Shown here piece by piece: positions 37,096-44,493 of a DNA stretch of 52,637 nt. Position 1 is the stretch's first letter; each line of letters begins with the position of its first letter. The stretch is from Muribaculaceae bacterium (lineage in GTDB: Bacteria > Bacteroidota > Bacteroidia > Bacteroidales > Muribaculaceae), in assembly GCA_024400935.1 (NCBI GenBank), contig JAKSLZ010000010.1, positions 1 to 52,637 on the forward strand. Direction: 5' to 3'. Made by a program: the position numbers and the translations under genes. The notes beneath the pieces were generated by a model. The model searched no databases and was not told the origin of the DNA. It worked only from the letters and a program-made list of their open reading frames with translations.

Positions 37096-37252
37096 GACAC
37101 CAACCATGATGGTGCCCCGTAGGGGAACATGAACCAACAAATAAGAATTTGGCTACTACTTTTCAATATGACTTTTTGCTTGGTTGTTGTGGATGTGATA
37201 ATAGGTTGCAGTAAATTTATGATTGTGTAATATATTGTAAACCAACAATTTA

Positions 37253-37261
37253 CCCCCCCCC
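37253..37261 (+). repeat. Run of nine C upstream of a surface-protein promoter
   Basis: Nine consecutive C bases in an AT-rich background, 19 bp upstream of the -33 element of the promoter at 37281-37312. Such runs are prone to slippage. Confidence 0.9.
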
Positions 37262-37280
37262 GAAAAAATGTGTATTTTTG

Positions 37281-37312
37281 TTTGCTTTTTACAGTAATTT
37301 GTCGTAATTTTG
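37281..37312 (+). promoter_or_regulatory. Promoter of the exported protein at 37341
   Basis: TTTG at 37281-37284 and TAATTTTG at 37305-37312, 20 bp apart, a full Bacteroidetes promoter match. The ATG follows at 37341. Confidence 0.75.
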
Positions 37313-37340
37313 TCACGATAAATTAATAAATCACAGTCAT

Positions 37341-38888
37341 ATGAAGGGGGTAGCTATTACATTATTATGTACAGCGGCAATAGCATCGACCGCAAGTGCG
37401 GCCTACATGCCCATTGCCCGCGAGAATGCGACTTGGACCTATCATCACTTGCTCGTGAATGATGGAATCAAGCAAGATCACAGTTATAAACTCTACTTCA
37501 AGGGCGACTCAACCCTAGAAGGTGTAACCTACAAGAAATGCTTTGTGAAGTATGACGAACCTGTGCATGCAGGGTCGCTTGTAGAGCAAGGCTTGGTGCC
37601 CATGGCACTGGTGCGCGACAGCGAGCAGAAAACATACGCTCGTTTTACAGCCGAGGTCATTGCCGAGAGCAAGACACTAGGTGCCGATAGTCCATACAGT
37701 TATTTTGTAGCCGACGATACCAACGAAAGGGTGATTTATGATTTCTCTCAAGGTAAAGTGACCGACTACTTCTACTTTGGCGGCTCTGCCTATAATATCA
37801 TATCAGTCAACGACAGCGATGGCAACTCCGAGCGTGCGCTGCTTGAGAGCGTGGGCGAGGACAACGGATATTACGAACTTCAAGAGAAGTATCATGGCGA
37901 CCTCGTGCGCTGTCACATTCCAGTGAAATGGCAAGACAGCCAGTTTGACGAACTGCGTTTTGATCGATTAAACACTCAGGCAACACATTTTGATTACACT
38001 TACCCCGTGCAAGTCGATGCTGTTGACTATGTAAACGCATTGGGTCACCACGACCTCAATACATTCCAACCCTTGGTGCGAGAGGATCGCACATGGATAA
38101 ACATGTTCGTTCAAGTGGGCTATGAACCAGATGACCCGGATGACCCAGAAGACGATGGGTGGTCAAGTTACTCCTATTATTACGGCTATCGCTTTAGAGG
38201 CGATACAGTGGTCAATGGTGTGACTTACAAGAAATGCTTTGTGAAGTATGAGGACGAGGAGAAGGCAGCAAGAAAAGTTTTCGGCTGCGGAGGATTCTAT
38301 GACAACGAGAAATTTTTCAAAGCTAAAGCGTCACAGAGTGCACGTCCACGCGGCTGGCACGAGTGCGGTCTGGTTCGTGCCAAAGACATGAGGGTATTTC
38401 GGTTTGACAATGAGACCGAGAAACCTGGCATCAATAAAGAAACGCTTATTGCCAACTATGCCTCGATGCGTGTTAATGCCAAGTACGGAGAATATCCATA
38501 TAACATTGAGTCAGTAGAGATTGGCGGTGTAATGTGCAATAAATATGAAGGCGAATTTATGTTAGATTACCTGACGTTTACGCTTGGAACCATCGAGTCG
38601 ATAGGTCCTGCTGCCGGCGTAGGCACAATCTTGTGGCCAGCCGAGGAACTTCCCACATGTGAATTTTATTCATATAACGGCTTGAGCCATGTGCTGGATG
38701 GCGAAGGCAACATCATCTTTAAGTCACCTCTTTATGGAACTGATGCATGGAGTGCAATCAAAGACATGAAGGCCGACAACCGCCCCGTTGACAACAAGTA
38801 CTATAACCTGCAAGGTCAGGAGGTAGACATCAAGAAAGCCCCTGCTGGCATCTATATCCACAATGGCAAGAAACTGATTGTGCGATAG
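37341..38888 (+). CDS. Exported two-repeat protein with sorting-type C-terminus
   Basis: Encodes 515 residues with signal peptide MKGVAITLLCTAAIASTASA. It contains two copies of one domain: MPIARENATWTYHHLLVNDG with GVTYKKCFVKYDE near the start, and QPLVREDRTWINMFVQVGYE with NGVTYKKCFVKYEDEE from about residue 245. A short acidic linker (DPDDPEDDG) sits in the second copy. The C-terminus PVDNKYYNLQGQEVDIKKAP followed by AGIYIHNGKKLIVR has the N-L-x-G-x-x-V then G-I-Y-I pattern of type IX-type C-terminal signals in Prevotella and Muribaculaceae-like bacteria. It may thus be a substrate of the PorU-like enzymes at 288-15407 (inference). Function of the repeat domain unknown. Confidence 0.88.
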   Translation: MKGVAITLLCTAAIASTASAAYMPIARENATWTYHHLLVNDGIKQDHSYKLYFKGDSTLEGVTYKKCFVKYDEPVHAGSLVEQGLVPMALVRDSEQKTYARFTAEVIAESKTLGADSPYSYFVADDTNERVIYDFSQGKVTDYFYFGGSAYNIISVNDSDGNSERALLESVGEDNGYYELQEKYHGDLVRCHIPVKWQDSQFDELRFDRLNTQATHFDYTYPVQVDAVDYVNALGHHDLNTFQPLVREDRTWINMFVQVGYEPDDPDDPEDDGWSSYSYYYGYRFRGDTVVNGVTYKKCFVKYEDEEKAARKVFGCGGFYDNEKFFKAKASQSARPRGWHECGLVRAKDMRVFRFDNETEKPGINKETLIANYASMRVNAKYGEYPYNIESVEIGGVMCNKYEGEFMLDYLTFTLGTIESIGPAAGVGTILWPAEELPTCEFYSYNGLSHVLDGEGNIIFKSPLYGTDAWSAIKDMKADNRPVDNKYYNLQGQEVDIKKAPAGIYIHNGKKLIVR

Positions 38889-38960
38889 CTCGGCCAGGGT
38901 ATTATTAGCCCGGTTTTGCAAGAGAGTGATAATCTATCACAAAAATAGGGCTGTAGATTA

Positions 38961-38990
38961 TTGCTAATTCACAGATAATTTGTAACTTTG
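38961..38990 (+). promoter_or_regulatory. Promoter of gldE
   Basis: TTG at 38961-38963 and TAACTTTG at 38983-38990, 19 bp apart. Start of transcription expected near 38995, leaving a leader of about 85 bases. Confidence 0.7.
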
Positions 38991-39045
38991 CAAGGAAGAT
39001 GCGTGATGCGTCTTCCTTGCTCGGCTTAAGCGACGGTGTGTCGCT
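38990..39045 (+). promoter_or_regulatory. Two-hairpin leader before gldE
   Basis: GCAAGGAAGA (38990-38999) pairs with TCTTCCTTGC (39011-39020); with G-T pairs the stem reaches 14 bp around a 3-base loop. A second stem, AGCGAC (39029-39034) with GTCGCT (39040-39045), follows. No T-run comes after either. Part of the first arm may lie upstream of the transcript start. Confidence 0.6.
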
Positions 39046-39078
39046 GTTAGCTATTTTGTTGAATTAAAATATATTACA

Positions 39079-40419
39079 TTGGACCCTGACCCTTTTACGT
39101 CTAGTTTGTTACTTTTGCCAGACTTCTTGACTCTGGCATCACTATTCCCCATATCATTTAGTCAGCCCACGTTAGGCAGTATTGTAGCTCTGGCGGTCTC
39201 AGTAGTGGGACTGTTTTTGTCGGCATTTAACTCGGGCTCAGAAATTGCGTTTTTCTCACTCACTAAGGAGCAGATTGCCGGCATTGTGAGCGATTCACAG
39301 CGCGAGCGCATAACACACTTGCTCAGCAAGCCCGACAAGCTGCTGGCAACTATCTTGATAGGCAATAATCTGGTGAACGTCATGATTGTCGTGACCATGT
39401 ATTATGGCTTGAACAAGGTTCTTGTCATCAACAACAGTGTGCTCGGTTTTGTCATCAACACGGTGTTTATGACCTTCCTTATCTTGCTCTTTGGCGAGGT
39501 GATTCCCAAGCTATATGCCACTAACCACAACGTGCGTTTTGCGCAGATTGTATCGGCTCCGCTCAGTGCGATGGTGAAGCTGTTTACTCCCATCTCGGCA
39601 CTGATGGTCAAGGGCACAGGCATAGTGGGCAAGGTAGTGTCGAAGCAAGCCGAGGAGATCTCGACCGATGACTTGTCGCGTGCGCTGGAGGCCAGTGACG
39701 TGAAAAACGAGGACGAGAAGGAGCTGCTTGAGGGCATCCTTGCCTTTGGCAACAAGACTGTGACCGAGATTATGCGTCCGCGCATCGATGTGGTCGACAT
39801 TGACTATGACTCAACCTTTGACGAGGTGGTTAAGATGGTCATCGACACCGGTTACTCACGCATGCCTGTATATGATGAGACTCCCGACAACATCAAGGGC
39901 ATCCTGTATGCCAAGGACTTGCTCCCTTACATAGGCAACCGCGACAACAACTGGCGCTGGCAGGACCTCATGCGCACGGCCTATTTTGTGCCCGAGACAC
40001 GCATGATCGATGACCTGCTCGAGGACTTCCGCAAGAAGAAGATGCACATGGCAGTTATCGTCGACGAGTATGGCTGCACGCAGGGCATCGTCACGCTCGA
40101 GGATGTGCTTGAGGAGATTGTGGGCGACATCGACGATGAGTATGACACTGAGGAGAAGTTCTACACCCGCCTCAACCAAAATACCTATATGTTTGACGGC
40201 AAGACGCTCATTGCCGACTTCTTGCGTGTCCTTGACATTGACGAGTCGACGCTCGATGAGCATGGCCAGGATGCCGAAACCATTGCCGGGCTGTTGCTTG
40301 ACCTCAAGGGCGACTTCCTCAAGGAACAGGAAGTTGTGACCTATGGCATGTTCACCTTCACTGTGATGAAGGTGGTGAAATATCGCATTGCCAAGGTTAA
40401 GGTGACTGTAAAGCAGTGA
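39079..40419 (+). CDS. gldE: Gliding motility-associated protein GldE (CNNM/CBS/CorC)
   Basis: Encodes 446 residues, starting at a TTG (39079). No ATG or GTG lies between it and the first membrane segment, and the LDPDP start is usual in the family. The N-terminal CNNM (DUF21) domain has four membrane segments (about 30-190, SGSEIAFFSLTKEQ, ILIGNNLVNVMI, LLFGEVIPKLYA). It is followed by a CBS pair (VTEIMRPRIDVVDID, then TGYSRMPVYDETPDNIKGIL and VDEYGCTQGIVTLEDVLEEI) and a C-terminal CorC/HlyC domain. In gliding Bacteroidetes GldE is linked to gliding and type IX secretion. In non-gliding gut members it may act in ion transport or envelope homeostasis. Confidence 0.9.
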   Translation: MDPDPFTSSLLLLPDFLTLASLFPISFSQPTLGSIVALAVSVVGLFLSAFNSGSEIAFFSLTKEQIAGIVSDSQRERITHLLSKPDKLLATILIGNNLVNVMIVVTMYYGLNKVLVINNSVLGFVINTVFMTFLILLFGEVIPKLYATNHNVRFAQIVSAPLSAMVKLFTPISALMVKGTGIVGKVVSKQAEEISTDDLSRALEASDVKNEDEKELLEGILAFGNKTVTEIMRPRIDVVDIDYDSTFDEVVKMVIDTGYSRMPVYDETPDNIKGILYAKDLLPYIGNRDNNWRWQDLMRTAYFVPETRMIDDLLEDFRKKKMHMAVIVDEYGCTQGIVTLEDVLEEIVGDIDDEYDTEEKFYTRLNQNTYMFDGKTLIADFLRVLDIDESTLDEHGQDAETIAGLLLDLKGDFLKEQEVVTYGMFTFTVMKVVKYRIAKVKVTVKQ

Positions 40420-40514
40420 TGATATCACAGTTCTAGAACACATAAATCATCTTCCCCTCCATCTTGCCCGCCTTGAGCTGACCTTAAGGTTCTGGGTTAA
40501 ATACAGAAGCTGAT

Positions 40515-40568
40515 AACAAAACAGCGACGGGGACTTGCACATGGCAAGTTCTCGTCGCTGTTTTTGTT
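40515..40568. terminator. Bidirectional terminator between gldE and the AraC gene
   Basis: A long stem pairs 40515-40538 with 40544-40568 (core CAGCGACG with CGTCGCTG, inner ACTTGC with GCAAGT), with A-runs on the left and T-runs on the right. It can end convergent transcripts from both sides. Confidence 0.88.
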
Positions 40569-40582
40569 ATTGTGGGGATGGT

Positions 40583-41698
40583 TTATTGCGGTTGTAAGTT
40601 GCGCTGGCGGAACTCGCTGGGTGTGCACTGGTGACGGGCAATGAATGCTGCGCGGAATGTGCGGGGGGTACTGAAGCCTGCCAGGCTCACAATCTCGGTG
40701 ATGCTGATGTCAGTGTTGAGCAGCAGGTGCTCGGCGCGGTCAAGGCGTATGTGGGCTATGAACGTGCTGAAGTTCACGCCCTGCTCCTTGAACCATCGTG
40801 ACACATAGGTGCGGTTGCTGCCCACTGCGCGAGCCACGTCGACGATGCTCAGTTCAGTGTTAGTGAAGTTTTTCTCCTCAGTGCAGAATGCTCGGATGGC
40901 ATCGCCAAACTTGGCTTCCTGCCAGGTCTTGACGGCAGATGCTTCGTTGTCGTTGTCTTCTTCAGCGTTCTCCTCGTTTTGCTTGGCTATGGCGACCATC
41001 ATTTCAGTGGTGGTGAAGTCGTGTCTGAGCAACCTGTGCGAGTAGAAGATCCAGGGCACGAGGCTCAGTACCGAGAAGATGATATCGTCACGTTGGGAGG
41101 GGAAGAGGTAACGCAGCACATACCATATCACCACAAGACCTACAAGGAAGTAAAGCGTGGTGAGCACCCACGACACACCGCGGTTGCCGGTGTTGGCATA
41201 GGTTTCATTGAGTATGGCATGATACTTCCTTGATGCAAAGTGCACATAGATGATGACTAGGACGGAATAAATGAGGACATACCATCCAGCCATCTTCTCA
41301 ACGATGGTGTCCTGTGTAAATATCAACGCTATAAAGCATATTATCAAGGGGATGAGCTCCAAAATGACCTCGGCAAATCCTGTGGGCTTGATTCTCACGA
41401 TCGACATGAGCGACACGCCCATGAGCGGCACTGCCATCATCTCCATGATGGTGACGATGGAGTAGGTGGCAGGTGAGACGGTGCCTGGGTGTATGAGCAG
41501 TTGTGCGTCCAGTGCAAAATGGATGATGTACTTGATCGTGAGCAGCACCATCGTCAATGCGAGAATTTGCATCAAGAAGCGACCGTTGCGGTTGCGTTGC
41601 TTCCTGAAAGCAGGCACAAGCTTAACTATGGTTGCCAGGAAAAAGGCAATCAGTCCGCCGTAGCAAAAGTCTCTTAGATGCAGTATGAAGTGGTCCAT
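40583..41698 (-). CDS. Membrane-anchored AraC-family regulator, copy 1
   Basis: Encodes 371 residues. Six to seven membrane segments fill the first 225 residues (DFCYGGLIAFFLATIVKLV, LALTMVLLTIKYIIHF, AEVILELIPLIICFIALIF, WYVLIYSVLVIIYVHF). A cytoplasmic linker rich in Asp/Glu/Asn follows, and then an AraC helix-turn-helix domain in the last 100 residues (SIVDVARAVGSNRTYVSRWF, then ITEIVSLAGFSTPRTFRAAF). A membrane sensor fused to a DNA-binding domain suggests direct one-component signalling from the envelope. Ligand and targets unknown. Tandem with a paralogue upstream, 70 bp apart. Confidence 0.88.
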   Translation of the reverse strand: MDHFILHLRDFCYGGLIAFFLATIVKLVPAFRKQRNRNGRFLMQILALTMVLLTIKYIIHFALDAQLLIHPGTVSPATYSIVTIMEMMAVPLMGVSLMSIVRIKPTGFAEVILELIPLIICFIALIFTQDTIVEKMAGWYVLIYSVLVIIYVHFASRKYHAILNETYANTGNRGVSWVLTTLYFLVGLVVIWYVLRYLFPSQRDDIIFSVLSLVPWIFYSHRLLRHDFTTTEMMVAIAKQNEENAEEDNDNEASAVKTWQEAKFGDAIRAFCTEEKNFTNTELSIVDVARAVGSNRTYVSRWFKEQGVNFSTFIAHIRLDRAEHLLLNTDISITEIVSLAGFSTPRTFRAAFIARHQCTPSEFRQRNLQPQ

Positions 41699-41768
41699 TA
41701 ATGTAGTGTGGTTGTTTTTTTATGTGCAATAAATAAAATAGTGTCAAATAAGTTTCTCTGATGTGTGT

Positions 41769-43004
41769 CTATAGCATCCCTTGTTTAGCGCGGTATTCGC
41801 TGGGGGTGCAGCCATATCGTGTAACAAAGACATTTCTAAAATGCCTTGCGTTGCTGAATCCGGAGTCTTCCACAATCTCGCTGATGGGCTGTGTGGTGCG
41901 TGCAACGAGTTTCTCGGCATAGTCGAGTCGTATGTTGGTGATATAGGTACTAAAGTCTTTCTCGTTCTCCTTGCACCATCGTGACACATAGGTGCGGTTG
42001 CTGCCCACTCCGGTGGCCACGTCCTGGACGCTGAGGTCGGGATTAGTGAATACCTCGGGCTTGTTGCAGTAGTTGCGCACTGCGGCATCAAATCGAGGCT
42101 CCTGCCAAGCCTTGAGCTTGACTTTTACTTGTGGCAGGGGCACTTCTGACACCATTTGCGACACCTGCACCATGGTGGTGTCGTCGGCCTGTGTTGCTGC
42201 GGGAGCAACGGGCTCTATGGCCTCTGTGGCCTCGACCTCGGTTTCTTCCTCAGTGTCGTCGAGCTCGCTGTCTTCGTTCTCGCTCTCGCTCATCTCTATG
42301 ATCAGGTGCACGTCAAGCTCCTGGTGGCACAGCATGTGCACGAAGACGCTGGTCACGATAATGCTCACTGCCATGTAGATGCAGTCGCCCAGCACAGTGG
42401 GGTAGATTATTGCCATGACGGTCCAGGCGATGAACGTGAACATCAAGATATACAGCACAGTAAACACCCACGAGATGTCGCGCTTAGAGGTGTTGGCATA
42501 GGTTTCGCTCAGCAATGTGTTGAAGTGCTTGACGTTGCGCTTCACCAGGAAGAACGCTACCACTGAGGTGGCGGCAACATAGACGTAGCCCATGTAAATG
42601 AGTGGTACCCAACTTGTGATGAAGTATAATACTGCCAGCAGCGCAATGGGTGCCAGGAATGCAAGTATCTCTCGGGTACTTGTGTTGCGCAGACGTGACA
42701 CACTGATTAAGGAAGCTATCGACAACGGCAGTGACGACATCTCAATGAAGTTGAGTGTCTCTGATACCTTGTAGGTGTCCCACCATACTGTCTTGTACAA
42801 GTTGAGCGAGTCGATGAAGAACCATGCGACATATTGCAGAAGCAGCCACAGATTGCATACGATGGTAATGCCTATAACAAAGCGTGTGCGATCGCTCTCG
42901 CGCTTGTTGTATCTTATAAACAGCGAGACGATACAATTGATGATGATTCCTATTATTGCTCCATAAAGCAGTGACCGCACGTGCTCTATTACTAATTCAT
43001 TCAT
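41769..43004 (-). CDS. Membrane-anchored AraC-family regulator, copy 2
   Basis: Encodes 411 residues with the same layout as copy 1: about seven membrane segments in the first 230 residues, then a cytoplasmic linker, then the AraC domain (SVQDVATGVGSNRTYVSRWC, then ISEIVEDSGFSNARHFRNVF). The linker is longer and very acidic (SESENEDSELDDTEEETEVE). A shared loop motif (LLSETYANTSKRDISWV here, ILNETYANTGNRGVSWV in copy 1) marks the two as one family. Its promoter box lies 35 bases upstream. Possibly cotranscribed with copy 1. Confidence 0.88.
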   Translation of the reverse strand: MNELVIEHVRSLLYGAIIGIIINCIVSLFIRYNKRESDRTRFVIGITIVCNLWLLLQYVAWFFIDSLNLYKTVWWDTYKVSETLNFIEMSSLPLSIASLISVSRLRNTSTREILAFLAPIALLAVLYFITSWVPLIYMGYVYVAATSVVAFFLVKRNVKHFNTLLSETYANTSKRDISWVFTVLYILMFTFIAWTVMAIIYPTVLGDCIYMAVSIIVTSVFVHMLCHQELDVHLIIEMSESENEDSELDDTEEETEVEATEAIEPVAPAATQADDTTMVQVSQMVSEVPLPQVKVKLKAWQEPRFDAAVRNYCNKPEVFTNPDLSVQDVATGVGSNRTYVSRWCKENEKDFSTYITNIRLDYAEKLVARTTQPISEIVEDSGFSNARHFRNVFVTRYGCTPSEYRAKQGML

Positions 43005-43038
43005 TGATGTTTGATTGTGGTTTTTTGCGAATTAAGCA

Positions 43039-43046
43039 CAAAGGTA
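43039..43046 (-). promoter_or_regulatory. Promoter -7 box of the AraC pair
   Basis: The minus strand reads TACCTTTG, matching TAnnTTTG, upstream of the ATG at 43004. No convincing -33 TTTG at the usual distance. Confidence 0.5.
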
Positions 43047-43129
43047 CAATAAAAAAACTATTTTTGGGGACAATAATGGTAGAAATGTGCGAGCTAAGCT
43101 ACTTAAAAAAAGTTAATTACATGTTTTTT

Positions 43130-43170
43130 TCAAGAAAAGTGCGGCTAAAATAGCCACTACTTAATTGAGT
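43130..43170 (-). terminator. Probable terminator region of truA
   Basis: Two small stems lie behind truA on the minus strand: CTACTT/GAGTAG-type (43155-43170) and TAGCC/GGCTA pairing (43143-43155), followed by TTTTCTTG. Moderate support only. Confidence 0.45.
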
Positions 43171-43181
43171 AGGGGTGTGAT

Positions 43182-43925
43182 TTACTTGTTAAAGTAGGGA
43201 TAGGTGACATCCCACAAGAAAAGTGCGTTGCCGGGCATGGACATGCCAGCCTTGCATCGGTCTTTCTTCTCGATGATGTCGCAAAACTGGTCTACGGTGA
43301 TCTTGTGTGTGCCCACTTCTACCAGTGTGCCCACGATGGCGCGCACCATGTTGCGCAAGAAACGGTCGGCGGTGACGGTAAACACCCACTGGTTGCCCTC
43401 ACGCTCCCAGCGTGCATGGGTGATGCGGCAGTTGTTGGTCTTGACATCGGTGTGCAGTTTTGAGAACGAGGTGAAGTCAGTGTACTGCATCATGCGCTCG
43501 GCAGCCTCGTTCATCAGGTCATAGTCCAGATTCCAGCGGCAGTGCCAGCTCAAGGGGTAGAGGAAGGGTGACTTGGCGGTGTGGACAAAGTACTTGTAGG
43601 TGCGTGAGGTGGCATCGAAGCGTGCGTGTGCATCGTCGTGCACGGGGAAGATGCTGTCGATGGCGATGTCCTTGCACAGCAGGCTGTTGAGCGAGTGTGC
43701 CAGTCGGTCGCACGAGGCAATGGGTTGGTCCACGTCAAAGTGTGCATACATCACGGCGGCGTTGACTCCGGCATCGGTGCGTCCGGCTCCCACTATAGAG
43801 ATGGGCACACGCAGCACACGGGAGAGTGCTTCCTCGATGGTCTCCTGCACAGAGCTATCGTTGGGCTGCACTTGCCACCCATGAAACTCAGCCCCATTAT
43901 ATGCTAACTTAATAAAATACCTCAT
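43182..43925 (-). CDS. truA: tRNA pseudouridine(38-40) synthase TruA
   Basis: Encodes 247 residues. It converts uridines 38-40 of the tRNA anticodon arm to pseudouridine. The start MRYFIKLAYNGAEFHGWQVQ, the catalytic Asp51 in GAGRTDAGVNA, RFDATSRTYKYFVHT and the end segment RFLRNMVRAIVGTLVEVGTH are typical. Full length, no anomalies. It lies 37 bp beyond the end of the GxxExxY gene on the same strand. Confidence 0.96.
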   Translation of the reverse strand: MRYFIKLAYNGAEFHGWQVQPNDSSVQETIEEALSRVLRVPISIVGAGRTDAGVNAAVMYAHFDVDQPIASCDRLAHSLNSLLCKDIAIDSIFPVHDDAHARFDATSRTYKYFVHTAKSPFLYPLSWHCRWNLDYDLMNEAAERMMQYTDFTSFSKLHTDVKTNNCRITHARWEREGNQWVFTVTADRFLRNMVRAIVGTLVEVGTHKITVDQFCDIIEKKDRCKAGMSMPGNALFLWDVTYPYFNK

Positions 43926-43956
43926 CGTTTCTCCTATTGTTGTATTGCCTTGTTAT

Positions 43957-43996
43957 GGTGTTTTATCGCGCAGAACTCGCAGAACACGCAGAATTT
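43957..43996 (+). repeat. Inverted repeat, left copy, around the GxxExxY gene
   Basis: Forty bases starting GGTGTTTTATCGCGCAGAAC. The complement of 44430-44469 matches it at 37 of 40 positions, and weaker similarity continues for about 10 more bases inward. The stop codon and last ten codons of the GxxExxY gene lie in this repeat. Confidence 0.93.
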
Positions 43997-44403
43997 ATTA
44001 TTTTTCTTTCAACATCGGCCTCTTCATTAAAATTATTTACGATTCTAATTAAGCCGCGGTCTATATCGTCAACGTTGAAATTGATTAAATACCCCACTCG
44101 CATGTCAGCTAATTTTAAATAAGATATCAATTGTTTTTTGTGAACAGATAAAAGCGTCTCAACTGATTTGAGCTCAATTATTACTGCATTTTCAACTAAA
44201 ATATCACATCGATATCCCACCCCTAAATCTTGTCCTTTGTACCTGAGGGGAATAGCTACTTGGGGATTTGCGACAAGACCTTTGGAACGTAGTTCTATTA
44301 ACATAGCATTCTCGTAAACAGACTCTAAAAGACCAGGTCCGAGTTGCTTGTATACCTCATAGGCACAACCCCTTATAAGGTAAGTTAAATGTTTATATGT
44401 CAT
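43963..44403 (-). CDS. GxxExxY family protein (PD-(D/E)xK-like)
   Basis: Encodes 146 residues. The name-giving motif is seen in GPGLLESVYENAM (Gly, Glu, Tyr). RYKGQDLGVGYRCDILVENA and VIIELKSVETLLSVHKKQLI carry the Asp and the E-x-K of a PD-(D/E)xK nuclease-like fold, followed by LKLADMRVGYLINFN. The function of the family is unknown. The C-terminal tail (INSACSASSAR) is encoded by the left inverted repeat, so the gene and the repeat evolved together. The gene is much AT-richer than truA and speA on either side, which suggests it moved in as a unit. Confidence 0.9.
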   Translation of the reverse strand: MTYKHLTYLIRGCAYEVYKQLGPGLLESVYENAMLIELRSKGLVANPQVAIPLRYKGQDLGVGYRCDILVENAVIIELKSVETLLSVHKKQLISYLKLADMRVGYLINFNVDDIDRGLIRIVNNFNEEADVERKIINSACSASSAR

Positions 44404-44429
44404 TTAGCTAATTAGAAAAATAATGAATA

Positions 44430-44469
44430 AAATTCAGCGTGTTCCGCGAGTTCTGCGCGATAAAATACC
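44430..44469 (-). repeat. Inverted repeat, right copy, around the GxxExxY gene
   Basis: Complement of the left repeat with three changes. It lies in the 90-bp gap between speA and the GxxExxY gene, 27 bases upstream of the GxxExxY start codon. No direct target-site duplication is visible outside the two repeats. Confidence 0.93.
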
Positions 44470-44493
44470 AAATTGGTCCCCGAGAGAGTAAGG

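Larger units (their letters stand above)
35495..37144. mobile_element. RAYT/IS200-like element with multi-hairpin repeat arrays
   Basis: A block with one Y1 transposase gene (35823-36266), two repeat units on its left, a divergent inverted copy on its right (36268-36394) and three further direct units (36628-37095). The left and right arrays both end with the same string, GTGCCCCGTAGGGGAACATG, followed by AACCAACAAATAA (near 35781 and 37113). The outer limits are not certain. Bases 36400-36627 hold no gene; they contain a weakly related linker. The two arrays could be two nested or tandem insertions. Confidence 0.75.

Noticed and set aside
35495..37144. CRISPR array
   Set aside because: The units are 90 bp with nearly constant linkers and a period of 180-189 bp, with no unique spacers and no cas genes.
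35376..37316. Open reading frames on the minus strand through the repeat arrays
   Set aside because: They translate the repeats themselves, contain repeated identical peptides and lack start signals; they are not genes.
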